From Planctomycetaceae bacterium (GTDB taxonomy: Bacteria; Planctomycetota; Phycisphaerae; UBA1845; UTPLA1), in assembly GCA_006969385.1 (NCBI GenBank), contig CP030884.1:2232001-2296000 (forward strand): a DNA stretch of 64,000 nt. Reading direction: 5' to 3'. Under the pieces are notes generated by a model. The model was not told where the DNA came from. It did not search any database and saw nothing but the letters and a program-made list of their open reading frames with translations. The position numbers and the translations under genes were made by a program. Every line of letters begins with the position of its first letter. Within the stretch, counting starts at the first letter, position 1. Positions 42,402 through 52,654 of this stretch are shown in pieces.

Positions 42402-44027
42402 ATGAACAAAACAGCAATCGCAAAATGGGACGATCTCAAACCGTTAAAGCCTGCGTACGCGCTGGTCGCCAATGTCGACCTCGTCGTGACCCGGCTGGGG
42501 GATAGCGAGGCCGAAGGTGTCTCGGTCTTGTACGGGCGCTGTTTGCATCGCGGGGCGTTGATGGCGGATGGGCATGTCGATGGTGACAACCTGATCTGCG
42601 GCGTGCACGGTTGGGACTATCGCGTCGATACCGGCATCAGCGAATACAACAACGAAGAGCAGCTGCACAAATTCAACGCGTGGATCGAAGATGTCGACGG
42701 CGTGCGCAGCGTGCTCGTCGATGAAGACGAAGTTGCGGCATGGGAGCGCGACAACCCGCAGCCCTACGACCGCGACGAGTATTTGGGTGCGTATCAAGAC
42801 ATCCACGGTGCCGACGAAGAGCCGCACGTAAAGTTGATTCAGTCGCTCGCTAAAGAGGGGCTGAAGAAGCATGGCCATCATGGACCGTCGGCGGCGATGG
42901 GCGTACCGCGACAGGAATTGCCGAGTTGGGACGATCTGCAGATCGTCACGGCGCAAATGGCGACCAAGCCGCTGCTCGACGAGCACGAGGTTGAGACAAG
43001 TGTGGTGATCGGGCCGCGCGCTGCCAAGCCGCTAAAATTAGACATTCCGCTATTTGTCAGCGATATGAGTTTCGGGGCGCTCTCGCAGGAAGCCAAGGTG
43101 GCGCTGGCCGTGGGGGCCGAAATGGCGGGCACGGGCATCTGTTCGGGCGAGGGCGGCATGTTGCCGGATGAGCAAGCGGCCAACTCGCGTTACTTTTATG
43201 AATTGGCGAGCGCGAAGTTTGGGTATTCGATGGAAAAGGTCGCGCGCTGTCAGGCGTTTCATTTCAAAGGTGGCCAAGGTGCGAAGACCGGCACGGGCGG
43301 TCATTTGCCGGGCAACAAAGTCAACGAAGCCATCGCCGAAGTGCGTGGCTTGAAGCCCGGTGAAGCAGCGATCAGCCCGGCGACCTTTCCCGATTTGCAT
43401 ACGGCGGAGGATTTCAAAGCTTTAGCAGACGAGGTACGGTCGGCGACGGGCGGCATCCCCATTGGCTTCAAGCTGTCGGCCCAGCATATCGAAGACGACA
43501 TCGACTTTGCGTTGGCGGCCAGTGCCGATTACATCATTCTCGATGGTCGCGGTGGCGGCACGGGTGCCGCGCCGCTCTTGTTCCGCGACAATATCTCGGT
43601 GCCGACGATTCCGGCGTTGGCGCGGGCACGCCAACATATCGACAAGGTCGCGCCCGATACCACGCTGGTGATCACGGGCGGCTTGCGCACACCGGCGGAC
43701 TTTGCGAAGGCCTTAGCTCTGGGTGCCGACGCGATTGCGCTGAGTAACGCCGCCATTCAGGCGATCGGCTGCCTCGGCATGCGCGCTTGCAACAGCAACA
43801 ACTGTCCGGTTGGCATTGCGACCATGCGAAAAGATCTACGCGCCCGTCTAATCGTCGAAGAGTCGGCTCAGCGGCTGAAGAACTTCTTTGAGGCGTCTGT
43901 CGAGTTGATGTGCGTACTCGCTCGAGCCTGCGGCCACGACCATTTGTCTAAATTTGAACAACGCGATCTAGTAGCGTGGAAGAAGCACATGGCCGAGTTG
44001 GCCGGTGTGCGGTTTGGTGGGGCGTAG
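42402..44027 (+). CDS. Rieske domain fused to FMN-dependent glutamate-synthase-like domain
   Basis: This 541-residue protein has an N-terminal Rieske [2Fe-2S] domain with ligands Cys47-x-His49 and Cys66-x-x-His69 (RCLHRGALM and ICGVHGWDY). It then has a glutamate-synthase FMN domain. The latter shows PLFVSDMSFGALSQEAK, GTGICSGEGGML, KGGQGAKTGTGGHLPG, ADYIILDGRGGGTGAAP, LVITGGLRTPADFAKALALGADAI and NNCPVGIATM with the FeS-type Cys region. There is no amidotransferase domain. It is a GltB-related oxidoreductase with its own Rieske electron relay. The natural substrate is unknown. GGAG precedes the ATG at 42402. Confidence 0.9.
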   Translation: MNKTAIAKWDDLKPLKPAYALVANVDLVVTRLGDSEAEGVSVLYGRCLHRGALMADGHVDGDNLICGVHGWDYRVDTGISEYNNEEQLHKFNAWIEDVDGVRSVLVDEDEVAAWERDNPQPYDRDEYLGAYQDIHGADEEPHVKLIQSLAKEGLKKHGHHGPSAAMGVPRQELPSWDDLQIVTAQMATKPLLDEHEVETSVVIGPRAAKPLKLDIPLFVSDMSFGALSQEAKVALAVGAEMAGTGICSGEGGMLPDEQAANSRYFYELASAKFGYSMEKVARCQAFHFKGGQGAKTGTGGHLPGNKVNEAIAEVRGLKPGEAAISPATFPDLHTAEDFKALADEVRSATGGIPIGFKLSAQHIEDDIDFALAASADYIILDGRGGGTGAAPLLFRDNISVPTIPALARARQHIDKVAPDTTLVITGGLRTPADFAKALALGADAIALSNAAIQAIGCLGMRACNSNNCPVGIATMRKDLRARLIVEESAQRLKNFFEASVELMCVLARACGHDHLSKFEQRDLVAWKKHMAELAGVRFGGA

Positions 44028-44143
44028 TCTATCTTGACGTCGATTTGCAAAGAGTGACCGCTAGAGATTAATTAGGCGTTTTCAGCCGTACCTTACTACA
44101 AGTAACTCAATTTTAGGCAATTTGAGAACGAAGGCTGAACGAC

Positions 44144-44494
44144 ATGTCGAATCCAAATGAAGTGGAATACCTTTATTGCTTCGGTCATGAGACACCCAAT
44201 CAAATACGTAACAACAAGCTCTTTGGCTGGGATGATCAGGATTGCCAACTCGTTCGAATAAGAGCTGGCTCAGAAGACGAAGCGATGGCATGGGGCTGCG
44301 AGATCGCGGAGCAGTTTATGAAGAGGCTATTTAAGGATGATGAGATCAGTTGGAAGAAAATTAAGTATGGGCATGGGATCGAATCACCAAGTGAGTGTTT
44401 GCCTGCCGCCGTATCTCGAAGTCCGCTTGTATCTTTTGGCGAAATGCCGGATCTGGATTGGATGGTGAAAGATGCGCTTCGGCAATCATTCTGA
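44144..44494 (+). CDS. Hypothetical protein
   Basis: This 116-residue soluble protein has no family I recognise. It begins MSNPNEVEYLYCFGHETPNQ. It has a middle with RAGSEDEAMAWGCEIAEQFM and ends EMPDLDWMVKDALRQ. The pattern of a strand, a Ser-Glu-Asp-Glu-Ala helix start and a C-terminal acidic helix resembles small immunity or ferredoxin-fold proteins, but this is only an impression. AAGG lies 9 bp before the ATG. It is convergent with the GMC oxidoreductase (6-bp gap). Confidence 0.7.
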   Translation: MSNPNEVEYLYCFGHETPNQIRNNKLFGWDDQDCQLVRIRAGSEDEAMAWGCEIAEQFMKRLFKDDEISWKKIKYGHGIESPSECLPAAVSRSPLVSFGEMPDLDWMVKDALRQSF

Positions 44495-44500
44495 CTAACA

Positions 44501-46285
44501 TTAAATCTTCGTCGCAATGCGCTCTGCCAACGCCGAAATCGTCAGCAACGGGTTCGCACCCAGCGCCGTCGGAACAATCGAACCGTCAGCGACATACAAG
44601 CCATCAATCAGGTTGCCCTCATCATCAAACACTTGCCCATCCGCATTGCACGCGCCCGTTTCGATGCTGTCGCCCAGCGGGCAACCGCCCAGCGGGTGCG
44701 CCGTAATTAGCGAACGCCGGTCTGAGAGTTGCCATAGCGGGTTGGATTGATAGGTCGCACCAATCTGTGCTGCGTATTCGCGCAGTTCGGCGTTGATGAT
44801 TTCCACCGACGGCACTTGGTTGTTCTCGGCGGGCCAGCTCACCGTCGCCGCATCATCGTCACCCAAAACCACGCGACCGCTGATCGTGTCGCGCCCCATC
44901 ACAATCAACGCAAGCGAATGCGCCAGCGCATGAGCGCGGTCAAACGGCCTGCTCGGGCGACTGAGCAGCGCGCGGCCCAATTCTGCCGCTTCGTCGCCAC
45001 TGTCGGTATCCTCGCCGCCGAACAGCGGCATGATCTGCATCAACGATGCCAGCATTGCCGATGGGAACGCGAGATCTTCCACCAGGAACCGTTGATTCGC
45101 CGCGCCGGTCGGGTCGTAACGCACGGCACCAATGACGGCGGGGCCGGGTGCGTGTTGGCGCAGCGCGTGGTTCGGTCGATTGCCGAATCCGATCGCGTCC
45201 TGTGGCGCATCACCGTTGTAGGCAATTGCGATGAAGTCACCATTGCCGTTAAAGCCGTCGCCTAAGCGCGGCGAAAGCGCAAGACCGCGTGCGCGCGAAC
45301 GCAGCAGGATGCCGGTGCTGCCCAACGATCCGGCGGACAAGACGATGGTGGCGGCTTCCATCGTCACCGGCTCAGTCAAACCCAACGGCAGATGCCGCAC
45401 GCCAATCGCGCGCCAACCGAGGCCGCCGCCGCGCTCGATGTATTGAATCTCGACGTTTGTAAATATGTCGGCGCCGTTGTTGCGGGCAAGTGGCAGATAG
45501 TTCATCGCCACCGTGTTTTTCGCGCCGACGTTGCAGCCAGTCATACAGTCGCCGCAGTCGATGCAGGTGCTTTGCATCACGCCTTGCGCGTTCGCGCCGT
45601 CACCGCCGAAGTTAACGGCGATCGGCACTGGTTCGGCGGTGGTCCCGGCGGCACGGGCGCGCTGCTGCAGGGTTTGATACTTGGTAAACTGCCGCGCGCG
45701 CGGATGCGGATTGACACCGAGCATGGTGCGGGCCGCGTCGTAGTAAGGGGTCAACGATTCAAGTGTAAGTGCCGCAGGCCAGCGCTCGTCGTCAAAGATG
45801 TCGGCATCGGGCGCGATGACGACGTTACCGTTAATAAGCGATGTACCGCCTAGGCCGCAGCCTTGAAGCACCGTCAGGTCGCGGCTGCCACGCAACTCAA
45901 ACAGGCCGGTCGGGTTGAGGCCGGGCAGGCGCAACGCGCTGGCCGCAGTGTCGGGCGTATCGGGGAAGCTGCCCACTGGCCAGGCGCGCCCGCGTTCGAG
46001 CACAGCGACCGTATGCCCAGGTTGAGCGCTGAGCCGCGCCGCCGTGATGGCGCCGCCATAACCCGAGCCAATGACGAGGACGTCGTACCGCTCGCGCCGT
46101 TGCGACCAATCGGTTTCCAGTGGCAGGGGTCCGAACAAGGGTAAGCTGATATTGCAACCGCCCGCGCTGCCGACGGCGGCTGCACCAACACCTGCAAGAG
46201 CGGTGCGGCAGAAATCGCGGCGGTTGGGTTGGCGGGGTGGCGGCTTAGGCAAGCGATTCCGATCGGTTGGTTTCAAAATTTTCAA
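44501..46285 (-). CDS. Exported GMC-family FAD oxidoreductase (cholesterol-oxidase-like)
   Basis: This roughly 594-residue flavoprotein has a Tat-type leader, NRRDFCRTALAGVGAAAVGSA, ending in a GGC that may be a lipobox-like site. The FAD fold begins YDVLVIGSGYGGAITAARLS, then GRAWPVGSF, and GLGGTSLINGNV. A ferredoxin-like Cys group, CIDCGDCMTGC, lies in the middle, as in a subset of GMC enzymes. The C-terminal catalytic/FAD part is ITAHPLGGCPLGDS and GLYVADGSIVPTALGANPLLTISALAER. It oxidises an alcohol, perhaps a sterol-like or sugar substrate, in the periplasm. The start is a TTG at 46285 without a good ribosome binding site; TTG codons at 46276 or 46255 are alternatives. Confidence 0.88.
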   Translation of the reverse strand: MKILKPTDRNRLPKPPPRQPNRRDFCRTALAGVGAAAVGSAGGCNISLPLFGPLPLETDWSQRRERYDVLVIGSGYGGAITAARLSAQPGHTVAVLERGRAWPVGSFPDTPDTAASALRLPGLNPTGLFELRGSRDLTVLQGCGLGGTSLINGNVVIAPDADIFDDERWPAALTLESLTPYYDAARTMLGVNPHPRARQFTKYQTLQQRARAAGTTAEPVPIAVNFGGDGANAQGVMQSTCIDCGDCMTGCNVGAKNTVAMNYLPLARNNGADIFTNVEIQYIERGGGLGWRAIGVRHLPLGLTEPVTMEAATIVLSAGSLGSTGILLRSRARGLALSPRLGDGFNGNGDFIAIAYNGDAPQDAIGFGNRPNHALRQHAPGPAVIGAVRYDPTGAANQRFLVEDLAFPSAMLASLMQIMPLFGGEDTDSGDEAAELGRALLSRPSRPFDRAHALAHSLALIVMGRDTISGRVVLGDDDAATVSWPAENNQVPSVEIINAELREYAAQIGATYQSNPLWQLSDRRSLITAHPLGGCPLGDSIETGACNADGQVFDDEGNLIDGLYVADGSIVPTALGANPLLTISALAERIATKI

Positions 46286-46367
46286 CGATGCGGCGAGCTA
46301 CTGTGACATCGGCAAAACGCTGCTGGCAGGCTCGTAATCAAGGGTGCTTTGTGAAAAATGTAACGGA

Positions 46368-46460
46368 CTAAGCCGACGCCGCAAAATTTTTCAATTTTGC
46401 AATAACCGTGCGGTCAAAAGGAACGTCATAGATGTAGAAGCTTTGGGTGGGCTTCTTCAT
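46368..46460 (-). CDS. Candidate 30-residue small protein with strong ribosome binding site
   Basis: On the minus strand the ATG at 46460 is preceded by AAGGAGGAGAG, one of the strongest Shine-Dalgarno elements in the window. It opens a 30-codon frame (MKKPTQSFYIYDVPFDRTVI, then AKLKNFAASA) ending in TAG. A large hairpin (46477-46522) lies directly upstream. It precedes the GMC oxidoreductase gene by 83 bp. It could be a leader peptide, a small protein, or chance. No family is recognised. The evidence is the ribosome binding site and the leader structure, not homology. Confidence 0.45.
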   Translation of the reverse strand: MKKPTQSFYIYDVPFDRTVIAKLKNFAASA

Positions 46461-46476
46461 CTCTCCTCCTTGGCAT

Positions 46477-46522
46477 GGCCATCCCGGCAGGACCCGAGTA
46501 ACGACGGGTCCAGCCGGATGGC
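46477..46522. other. Long leader hairpin upstream of the 30-codon ORF
   Basis: On the minus strand GGCCATC-CGGC-T-GGACCCG pairs with CGGGTCC-T-GCCG-G-GATGGCC around an 8-base loop (TCGTTACT). It ends 9 bases before the AAGGAGG of the small ORF. On the plus strand a TTGCGTTTTTC tract follows, so it could also act as a plus-strand terminator. However, no plus-strand gene precedes it. Confidence 0.7.
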
Positions 46523-46543
46523 CTTGCGTTTTTCTGGAAACAA

Positions 46544-46574
46544 TAAAACCGATCGACTCATCGGAGTCGATCGG
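46544..46574 (-). terminator. Terminator of the first PEP-CTERM gene
   Basis: A perfect 11-bp stem CCGATCGACTC/GAGTCGATCGG with a 4-base loop is followed on the minus strand by TTTTATTG. It lies about 70 bp after the stop at 46643. Confidence 0.8.
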
Positions 46575-46642
46575 CCTTAGAGAATAGATAAACGGAGCGA
46601 GCGCGCGGCGCTTCCCCGTAAATGGACTTTGATTAACAACGC

Positions 46643-47344
46643 TTAGCGTCGGCGGCGCAGCAAGGCGACGACACCCAAACCGAGCAGTGACAACGTCATG
46701 GGCTCGGGAATGGCGTTGCGCAGCTTGAGGGTGATCTTCGAACCTTCATTCGGATTGTTGTTGGTAAACGTGCCGAAGCTCATGTCGCCCGACAGCGAGA
46801 AGTCGCTCGCGAGCAGGTTCATGTTGCCGAAGTAAAGGAAGGTTTCGGCAAAGGTCGGGCCACCGGGGTTGGTGTCTACGTTTGGAAACGCGCTGAACAT
46901 CATGCCGCCGCCATCGAAGAGCAGGTTGCTGAGTGTGACGGCGCCGCGCGAGCCGACGGTGAAGATTTGCAGCGTGTTGAGTGTTCCCATCATGCTGACG
47001 TTCTGCGTCAGCACCGACGTGGTGTTGTTGGGCCGCGTGATGGTCCAGGTTACGTCGCCGGTGGCACTGACGTAATCGAGTTCGAAGCCGAACGTGTTGT
47101 TCTCGAATAGGCTGCGATTGTTGGACACGTTGGCGGTCACGTCGCCATTGTTGGGAAAGCTGTCGAATTCGAGACGGCTATCCCAATTGGTGATGTCGGC
47201 CTTGAAGCGCGCTTCAATGCGCGTGTTATCGAGCGGCTGCAGCGGGCTGCCGCCCCCCAATTGACCGAAGATTTGCGGCGCGGCCAAAGTGGGCGTCGCC
47301 AAACATGCCAGAACGAGCGCGCAGATTGCGGGCGCTTTTTGCAT
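46643..47344 (-). CDS. PEP-CTERM sorting-domain exported protein
   Basis: This 233-residue protein has a signal peptide (MQKAPAICALVLACLATPTLA) and a beta-rich, Asn-rich body. It ends in a C-terminal sorting signal IPEP followed by MTLSLLGLGVVALL and RRRR. This signal is recognised by exosortase/archaeosortase-type membrane enzymes and marks proteins for the cell surface or matrix. No catalytic domain is visible in the body. GGGAGG lies 5 bp before the ATG at 47344. A C-rich motif, shared with another PEP-CTERM gene, lies upstream at 47398-47410. No exosortase gene is in this window. Confidence 0.88.
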   Translation of the reverse strand: MQKAPAICALVLACLATPTLAAPQIFGQLGGGSPLQPLDNTRIEARFKADITNWDSRLEFDSFPNNGDVTANVSNNRSLFENNTFGFELDYVSATGDVTWTITRPNNTTSVLTQNVSMMGTLNTLQIFTVGSRGAVTLSNLLFDGGGMMFSAFPNVDTNPGGPTFAETFLYFGNMNLLASDFSLSGDMSFGTFTNNNPNEGSKITLKLRNAIPEPMTLSLLGLGVVALLRRRR

Positions 47345-47804
47345 AAATGCCTCCCAAACGTTGTTTGGATAAAATGTGCCTGATCCGCTTTTCAGGCTTC
47401 CCCCCAAGGAAGTGAATGGCGCGGACCTTTCCTATCTACGATAGCTTAAATAATAGTTGTGGTTTTTGACAACAGCCCTTCGCAGTGAGGTACCCATAAT
47501 ATGAAACGTTGGGGTACCCCGTTTTTGTTGGCGTAGAGTTTTAGGACGGCGTGAATCTAGCGGTAGCGAATAACGATCGGGTGTGCGAGGTTCGCGCTGA
47601 CGCGACTACCAGATCGGGTGTAGTCCATAATATCGATGAAGCGATGCCAAGGCGTCACTGTAAACGGCTCGAATATGTCGGCGTTGCAAATTCGTCAGTT
47701 TGCAGGACGATCGGCACGGGGCCGAACCGAACGGCAAGTGACGTATTGCAACGCCAACGCGATCGATGGCTGTCGGGGTCGGCGTGATGGGCGCGATTGA
47801 TATG
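47345..47804. other. Intergenic region upstream of the PEP-CTERM gene
   Basis: This gap carries the TTCCCCCCAAGGA element (47398-47410) close to the PEP-CTERM start. At 47489-47517 the arms GGTACCC and GGGTACC can pair and are followed by CCGTTTTTG on the plus strand, a possible terminator with no known upstream gene. No small ORF with a good ribosome binding site was seen. Confidence 0.45.
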
Positions 47805-47843
47805 AAAAAAGACGCGGCGAGTTCTTTCGCCGCGTCTTTTGTT
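47805..47843. terminator. Bidirectional terminator of the coiled-coil lipoprotein gene
   Basis: The stem AAAAAAGACGCGGCGA / TCGCCGCGTCTTTT has a 6-base loop and gives T6 on the minus strand, 50 bp after the lipoprotein stop. Confidence 0.88.
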
Positions 47844-47892
47844 TGTGCCTGTGCGAGCGTTTCGGTTCGACCGAACGCCGAATCAATGGAAT

Positions 47893-48393
47893 TTATTCGT
47901 CGCCGCCTTCTTCGGCAGGCTCGGTCTTTTCGTCAAACTCGGCCTTGGCGTCGTTAACGGCTTGTTTGAGTTCTTCCATAGCGTTTTTCGCGCCGTCCTT
48001 GAATTCTTCCCAGGCTTCGGGGGCCTTTTCGCTGAGTTCGGCCATCTTCTGCTGGGCGGCGCGCTTCTTCTCTTTCAGAACCTCGATCTTTTCTTTCAGG
48101 GAGGCCTTCACATCGGCAGAAGCGGCCGCCGCGCGGGCTTCGAAGTTTTCGATGCGCGCTTCGATCTCGTTGATGTCATCCTGATGCTTGTTTAGGAACT
48201 CGTCTTTCTTGCGCTTTAGTGCCGCAATCGCTTCCTTGCCGGCCTCTTTACCCGCCTCGACCAGATCGCCGGCTTCCTTCTTGATTTTGTCGAGCGAGTC
48301 GCCGTCACCATCGGCCTTTTCGCTGCCGGTTTCCTTGCAGGCGGTGGAGAGGGTGAGGAGTAGTACCATCGAGAGTGTAACGAGCGTTTTCAT
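47893..48393 (-). CDS. Coiled-coil lipoprotein
   Basis: This 166-residue protein has a signal peptide with a lipobox (LLLTLSTAC, Cys19). It is followed by a short acidic linker and a long, uninterrupted helical stretch rich in Lys, Glu and Ala (about residues 35-155). The helix has heptad-like spacing, for example EIEARIENFEARAAAASADV and LKEKIEVLKEKKRAAQQKM. It resembles apolipoprotein/YtxH-like amphipathic helix proteins, perhaps a cell-envelope stress or Lpp-like spacer. GGAGA lies before the ATG at 48393. The function is unknown. Confidence 0.8.
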   Translation of the reverse strand: MKTLVTLSMVLLLTLSTACKETGSEKADGDGDSLDKIKKEAGDLVEAGKEAGKEAIAALKRKKDEFLNKHQDDINEIEARIENFEARAAAASADVKASLKEKIEVLKEKKRAAQQKMAELSEKAPEAWEEFKDGAKNAMEELKQAVNDAKAEFDEKTEPAEEGGDE

Positions 48394-48684
48394 ACGTGTT
48401 CTCCGTGAGTTTGTAGGAATCCAATGGAACCTCTCTTCGTGTGGTCTTCCCACGAATGGTTCAAATTGGTCTATTAGCTATATTGTGTCATTTCGCGGAA
48501 ATATTACCGTCGGATAAATTCTTCCGGTGTCAACCGAACTACACGATCGACTGACGGTCATATGATAGGGTTTTTGAGGCATTTGTGCGATAAACTATTG
48601 TTTAGGTGGATGTTATTCAATAGTTAGTGCGCGAGTCTGACGCGGAGATCACAACGCCTTTACGTTGGAAAGGAAGATATTTCG

Positions 48685-50184
48685 ATGTCCACAGAAGCCA
48701 TCAGTGAAACCGTCGTTGCCGAGCAACGCCGCCAGCAAACCTTTCGACGGTGGATCGGCGGGTTCGCAGCATTCTCCGTATTTCTGGTCGGGGTCCGCTT
48801 GGCATGGGGATATGTTGCCAGCCATCGACTGGAAGTTGAGATTGCCGATATCAAGGCTGCGGGGGAGCGATTTGAACCGCAAGATTTCGCCGTATTGGAT
48901 CGACCACCTAAGGAAGACAACGCCGCCACATATTATCTTCGTGCGAATGATGAGATTGTAGAGAAATTTGGCGGCAACATCGGACTATTCGATTTAACCA
49001 TGTATCCGGAGTCTTACGAGAAATATCCGGATGTATTTAAATCGGCACGGCGCGCGAATGAAGCGGCAATCGATCTCGTTCGAGTTGCGGGCAAAAAAGA
49101 ACACGCTGCGTGGCCGTTGGTGATCACTAAGCCGATGGTCAATTCACTAATCTCCTATTTGTCGGAGATGCGTGGTCTTACACGTTTCTTACAGATAATG
49201 GGTTTAAGCGCCTTTTTGGATGGCGATCACGATGAGGTCATCACGATCTGCAACGATATGGTGACGCTGTCAGAACGCCTTCAGCAACCGAGCGAAATGT
49301 GTACGGTCATTACTCGCCTTGCATCCGGAGGTATTTGGGGTACCGCTGCGGAGTTGCTTGAAGAAGTGACTCCGAGGCTAGCGGTGGTCGATTCCGATCA
49401 GAAAGTGGAGCGCAAGGCATCAGGTGCCGTTTTAAGGGAACGTGTCGAGCGCCTCATCACTCGTATATTAGATGATAAAGCAGTTTGGCAAGCGCACGAT
49501 GACGGGCTCGTGTGGGATAGGGCGTCCTATGCGGAATTGATGATAGGTGTTCGCAATAGCCTAAACCCGGCTGGGGTGACGTCGTCACCATCTTCATTTT
49601 TTTACACCGGCATTTTCGGTAATATTCTCGGCAAGCCACTTCTCGACCTCGATACTGCTCGAACAATTGGCTACTTAAATCAATGCAGACGGGCTGTTGC
49701 GTTGCGCGACTGGCAGGCTGTGCAGGAGCAAGGTGCCATTCTAGACCGCGCCTATAAGGGCAACCAGTGGACGGAGATTGCCCAATTGTTAAGCCGGAAT
49801 ATTCTACCGACCGTCACACGTGCAGCGGAGTTAACTTTTCGAGACGTTGCAACGCGACGGATGGCCGCAATCGCATTGGCAATTCGTCTTTACGAGATCG
49901 ATCACGGTGAGCGCCCAGAGAAGCTGGACGACCTCGTTCCGAATTATTTACCGTCGGTTCCCATCGATCCGTTTGCGTCACCACCACAACCTTTTGGCTA
50001 TCTTCCCGAAGCAGAGCCGCCGGTTTTGTATTGCGTCGATGCTGATGGCGTTGATCAAGGCGGCATGGTTCGCAGTTCAGGACTTCCATTCCTGAGTACC
50101 GCCGATCGTCCCTACTATTTAAATGGAGACCGACCGCACCGAGAGATTCCGAAGCTAGGAGAGAAGGAGGACGAAGACTATTGA
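48685..50184 (+). CDS. Membrane-anchored protein with GspG-like C-terminal motif
   Basis: This 499-residue protein has one N-terminal transmembrane helix (about residues 22-45, FAAFSVFLVGVRLAWGYVA) and a large helical extracytoplasmic region. Near residues 393-440 it has RMAAIALAIRLYEIDHGERP, then LVPNYLPSVPIDPF. This segment is shared with type II secretion pseudopilin (GspG)-like proteins and recurs in many planctomycetal membrane proteins of unknown role. No prepilin cleavage site is present. GGAAAGGAAG precedes the ATG. It is convergent with the zinc-ribbon membrane protein (7-bp overlap). Confidence 0.75.
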   Translation: MSTEAISETVVAEQRRQQTFRRWIGGFAAFSVFLVGVRLAWGYVASHRLEVEIADIKAAGERFEPQDFAVLDRPPKEDNAATYYLRANDEIVEKFGGNIGLFDLTMYPESYEKYPDVFKSARRANEAAIDLVRVAGKKEHAAWPLVITKPMVNSLISYLSEMRGLTRFLQIMGLSAFLDGDHDEVITICNDMVTLSERLQQPSEMCTVITRLASGGIWGTAAELLEEVTPRLAVVDSDQKVERKASGAVLRERVERLITRILDDKAVWQAHDDGLVWDRASYAELMIGVRNSLNPAGVTSSPSSFFYTGIFGNILGKPLLDLDTARTIGYLNQCRRAVALRDWQAVQEQGAILDRAYKGNQWTEIAQLLSRNILPTVTRAAELTFRDVATRRMAAIALAIRLYEIDHGERPEKLDDLVPNYLPSVPIDPFASPPQPFGYLPEAEPPVLYCVDADGVDQGGMVRSSGLPFLSTADRPYYLNGDRPHREIPKLGEKEDEDY

Positions 50185-50992
50185 AGCGAATAGTAAATCA
50201 GGATGAAGAATACGATGGTAAGTGGCAGGCCGACGAGTGCCAATAAGCCTCCGGCAATCCAGAGAACCCCGATCTTAAGCGACATCAGAAACACGGCTTT
50301 CGGCGTCTTGATCGTGAGTTTGATGATTCGAACCACATCGCGCACCGTCATAAACCAAATTGCGCAGAACAGTCCGAATCCAATCATCCCCAGCACCGCG
50401 TCCATCAGACTATACGGTGCGGCAGCTTTGACGATTAAGCCACCGATCGCGAATAATGCCGCAACAAACATCCAAGCCAAATTGGCCGAACCCGCATACA
50501 ACAGCAACACGGCAGCTCGGTGTTGTAGTTCCAAGTCGAGTTCGCGATGTCGCAACGCGTAGAACGGAATTGCTGGGATGATCGCAAGCGCGGCCAATAC
50601 GCCTAGCAGCGAGAATAATGCAGCGTTGTAGTTTACATTCGTTGGATTGATGCCGCGCGCCCCGGCCGTTGCGATGGTAACCAACGCGACAATGGCGAAC
50701 GGCAAAAACGCCACGACTACCGTCACCCAACGAAACCGCCGCGCATCGCTCAATTGCGCCGGTCGGCTCATTTCCTGACAAAACCGCTTGAATCCAAAAG
50801 ATACCAGCCAGACGGTTCTCCAATAGGCGCGTACGCGACCGATCTCGGCGCGATGGACCCACGGAATGATCGACTTGCGTTGCTTGACGTCGACGATGTC
50901 GATGCCACACTCGGGGCAACGGTCGGACTCCACCCCCGCAGGTTGTAATTGCAATTGGGGCAGAAGATGTCGTCGACGTTCGCTGAATCCAC
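50178..50992 (-). pseudogene. Zinc-ribbon multi-pass membrane protein, split by a frameshift
   Basis: The natural protein appears to be about 271 residues. Frame one starts at the GTG at 50992 with FCPNCNYNLRG. Frame two continues with VESDRCPECGIDIV and then about five hydrophobic helices. Together they form the paired CPxC knuckle (YNLRG...RCPEC) typical of planctomycetal membrane proteins. The join is a run of five C on the plus strand (50933-50937, G5 on the coding strand); a sixth base would restore one continuous frame. It may be a sequencing or assembly error, a true mutation, or a slippery site. Function is unknown. Confidence 0.8.
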
Positions 50993-51014
50993 TAGCCGGC
51001 CCTCACTGGGGGTC

Positions 51015-52358
<1,344 letters not shown>

Positions 52359-52554
52359 CGGATCGTTCTCCCAGAGGGGCAAATAGCTCGTTCTCTCTCA
52401 ATGATTGAGGAATTTAAGGCCATGATATCGATTTCGGGGACCCTCACAATGCAGGGGCCGCGCCGTTCGGTAACGGTGATTGATTGGGGATCGAGAAAGA
52501 GCGGGGATTGCGTTTGCGATGGCCTTCCGGGGAATGTTTGCCGTTTGACTGAAA

Positions 52555-52592
52555 CCCTCACCCCGGCCCTCTCCCGGCGAGGGAGAGGGAGC
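52555..52592. repeat. CCCTCTCCC-type dispersed palindromic repeat
   Basis: CCCTCACCCCGGCCCTCTCCC is followed by a short loop and GGGAGAGGG, giving a perfect 9-bp hairpin (52567-52589). This type of sequence recurs between genes in many unrelated bacteria. It lies between two minus-strand genes and has no T-run, so it is not a standard terminator. The rest of 52359-52654 shows nothing else. Confidence 0.7.
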
Positions 52593-52654
52593 AGATGCAC
52601 CCCAATGGGTTTTGCAACGTGCTGTTTAAGCCTGCGCGCGTGGCTCGATGGCGT

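Noticed and set aside
46477..46522. Leader hairpin considered as a known glutamine or guanidine riboswitch
   Set aside because: The position before a short ORF is similar, but the conserved loop and pseudoknot bases of those classes are not seen, so no class is claimed.
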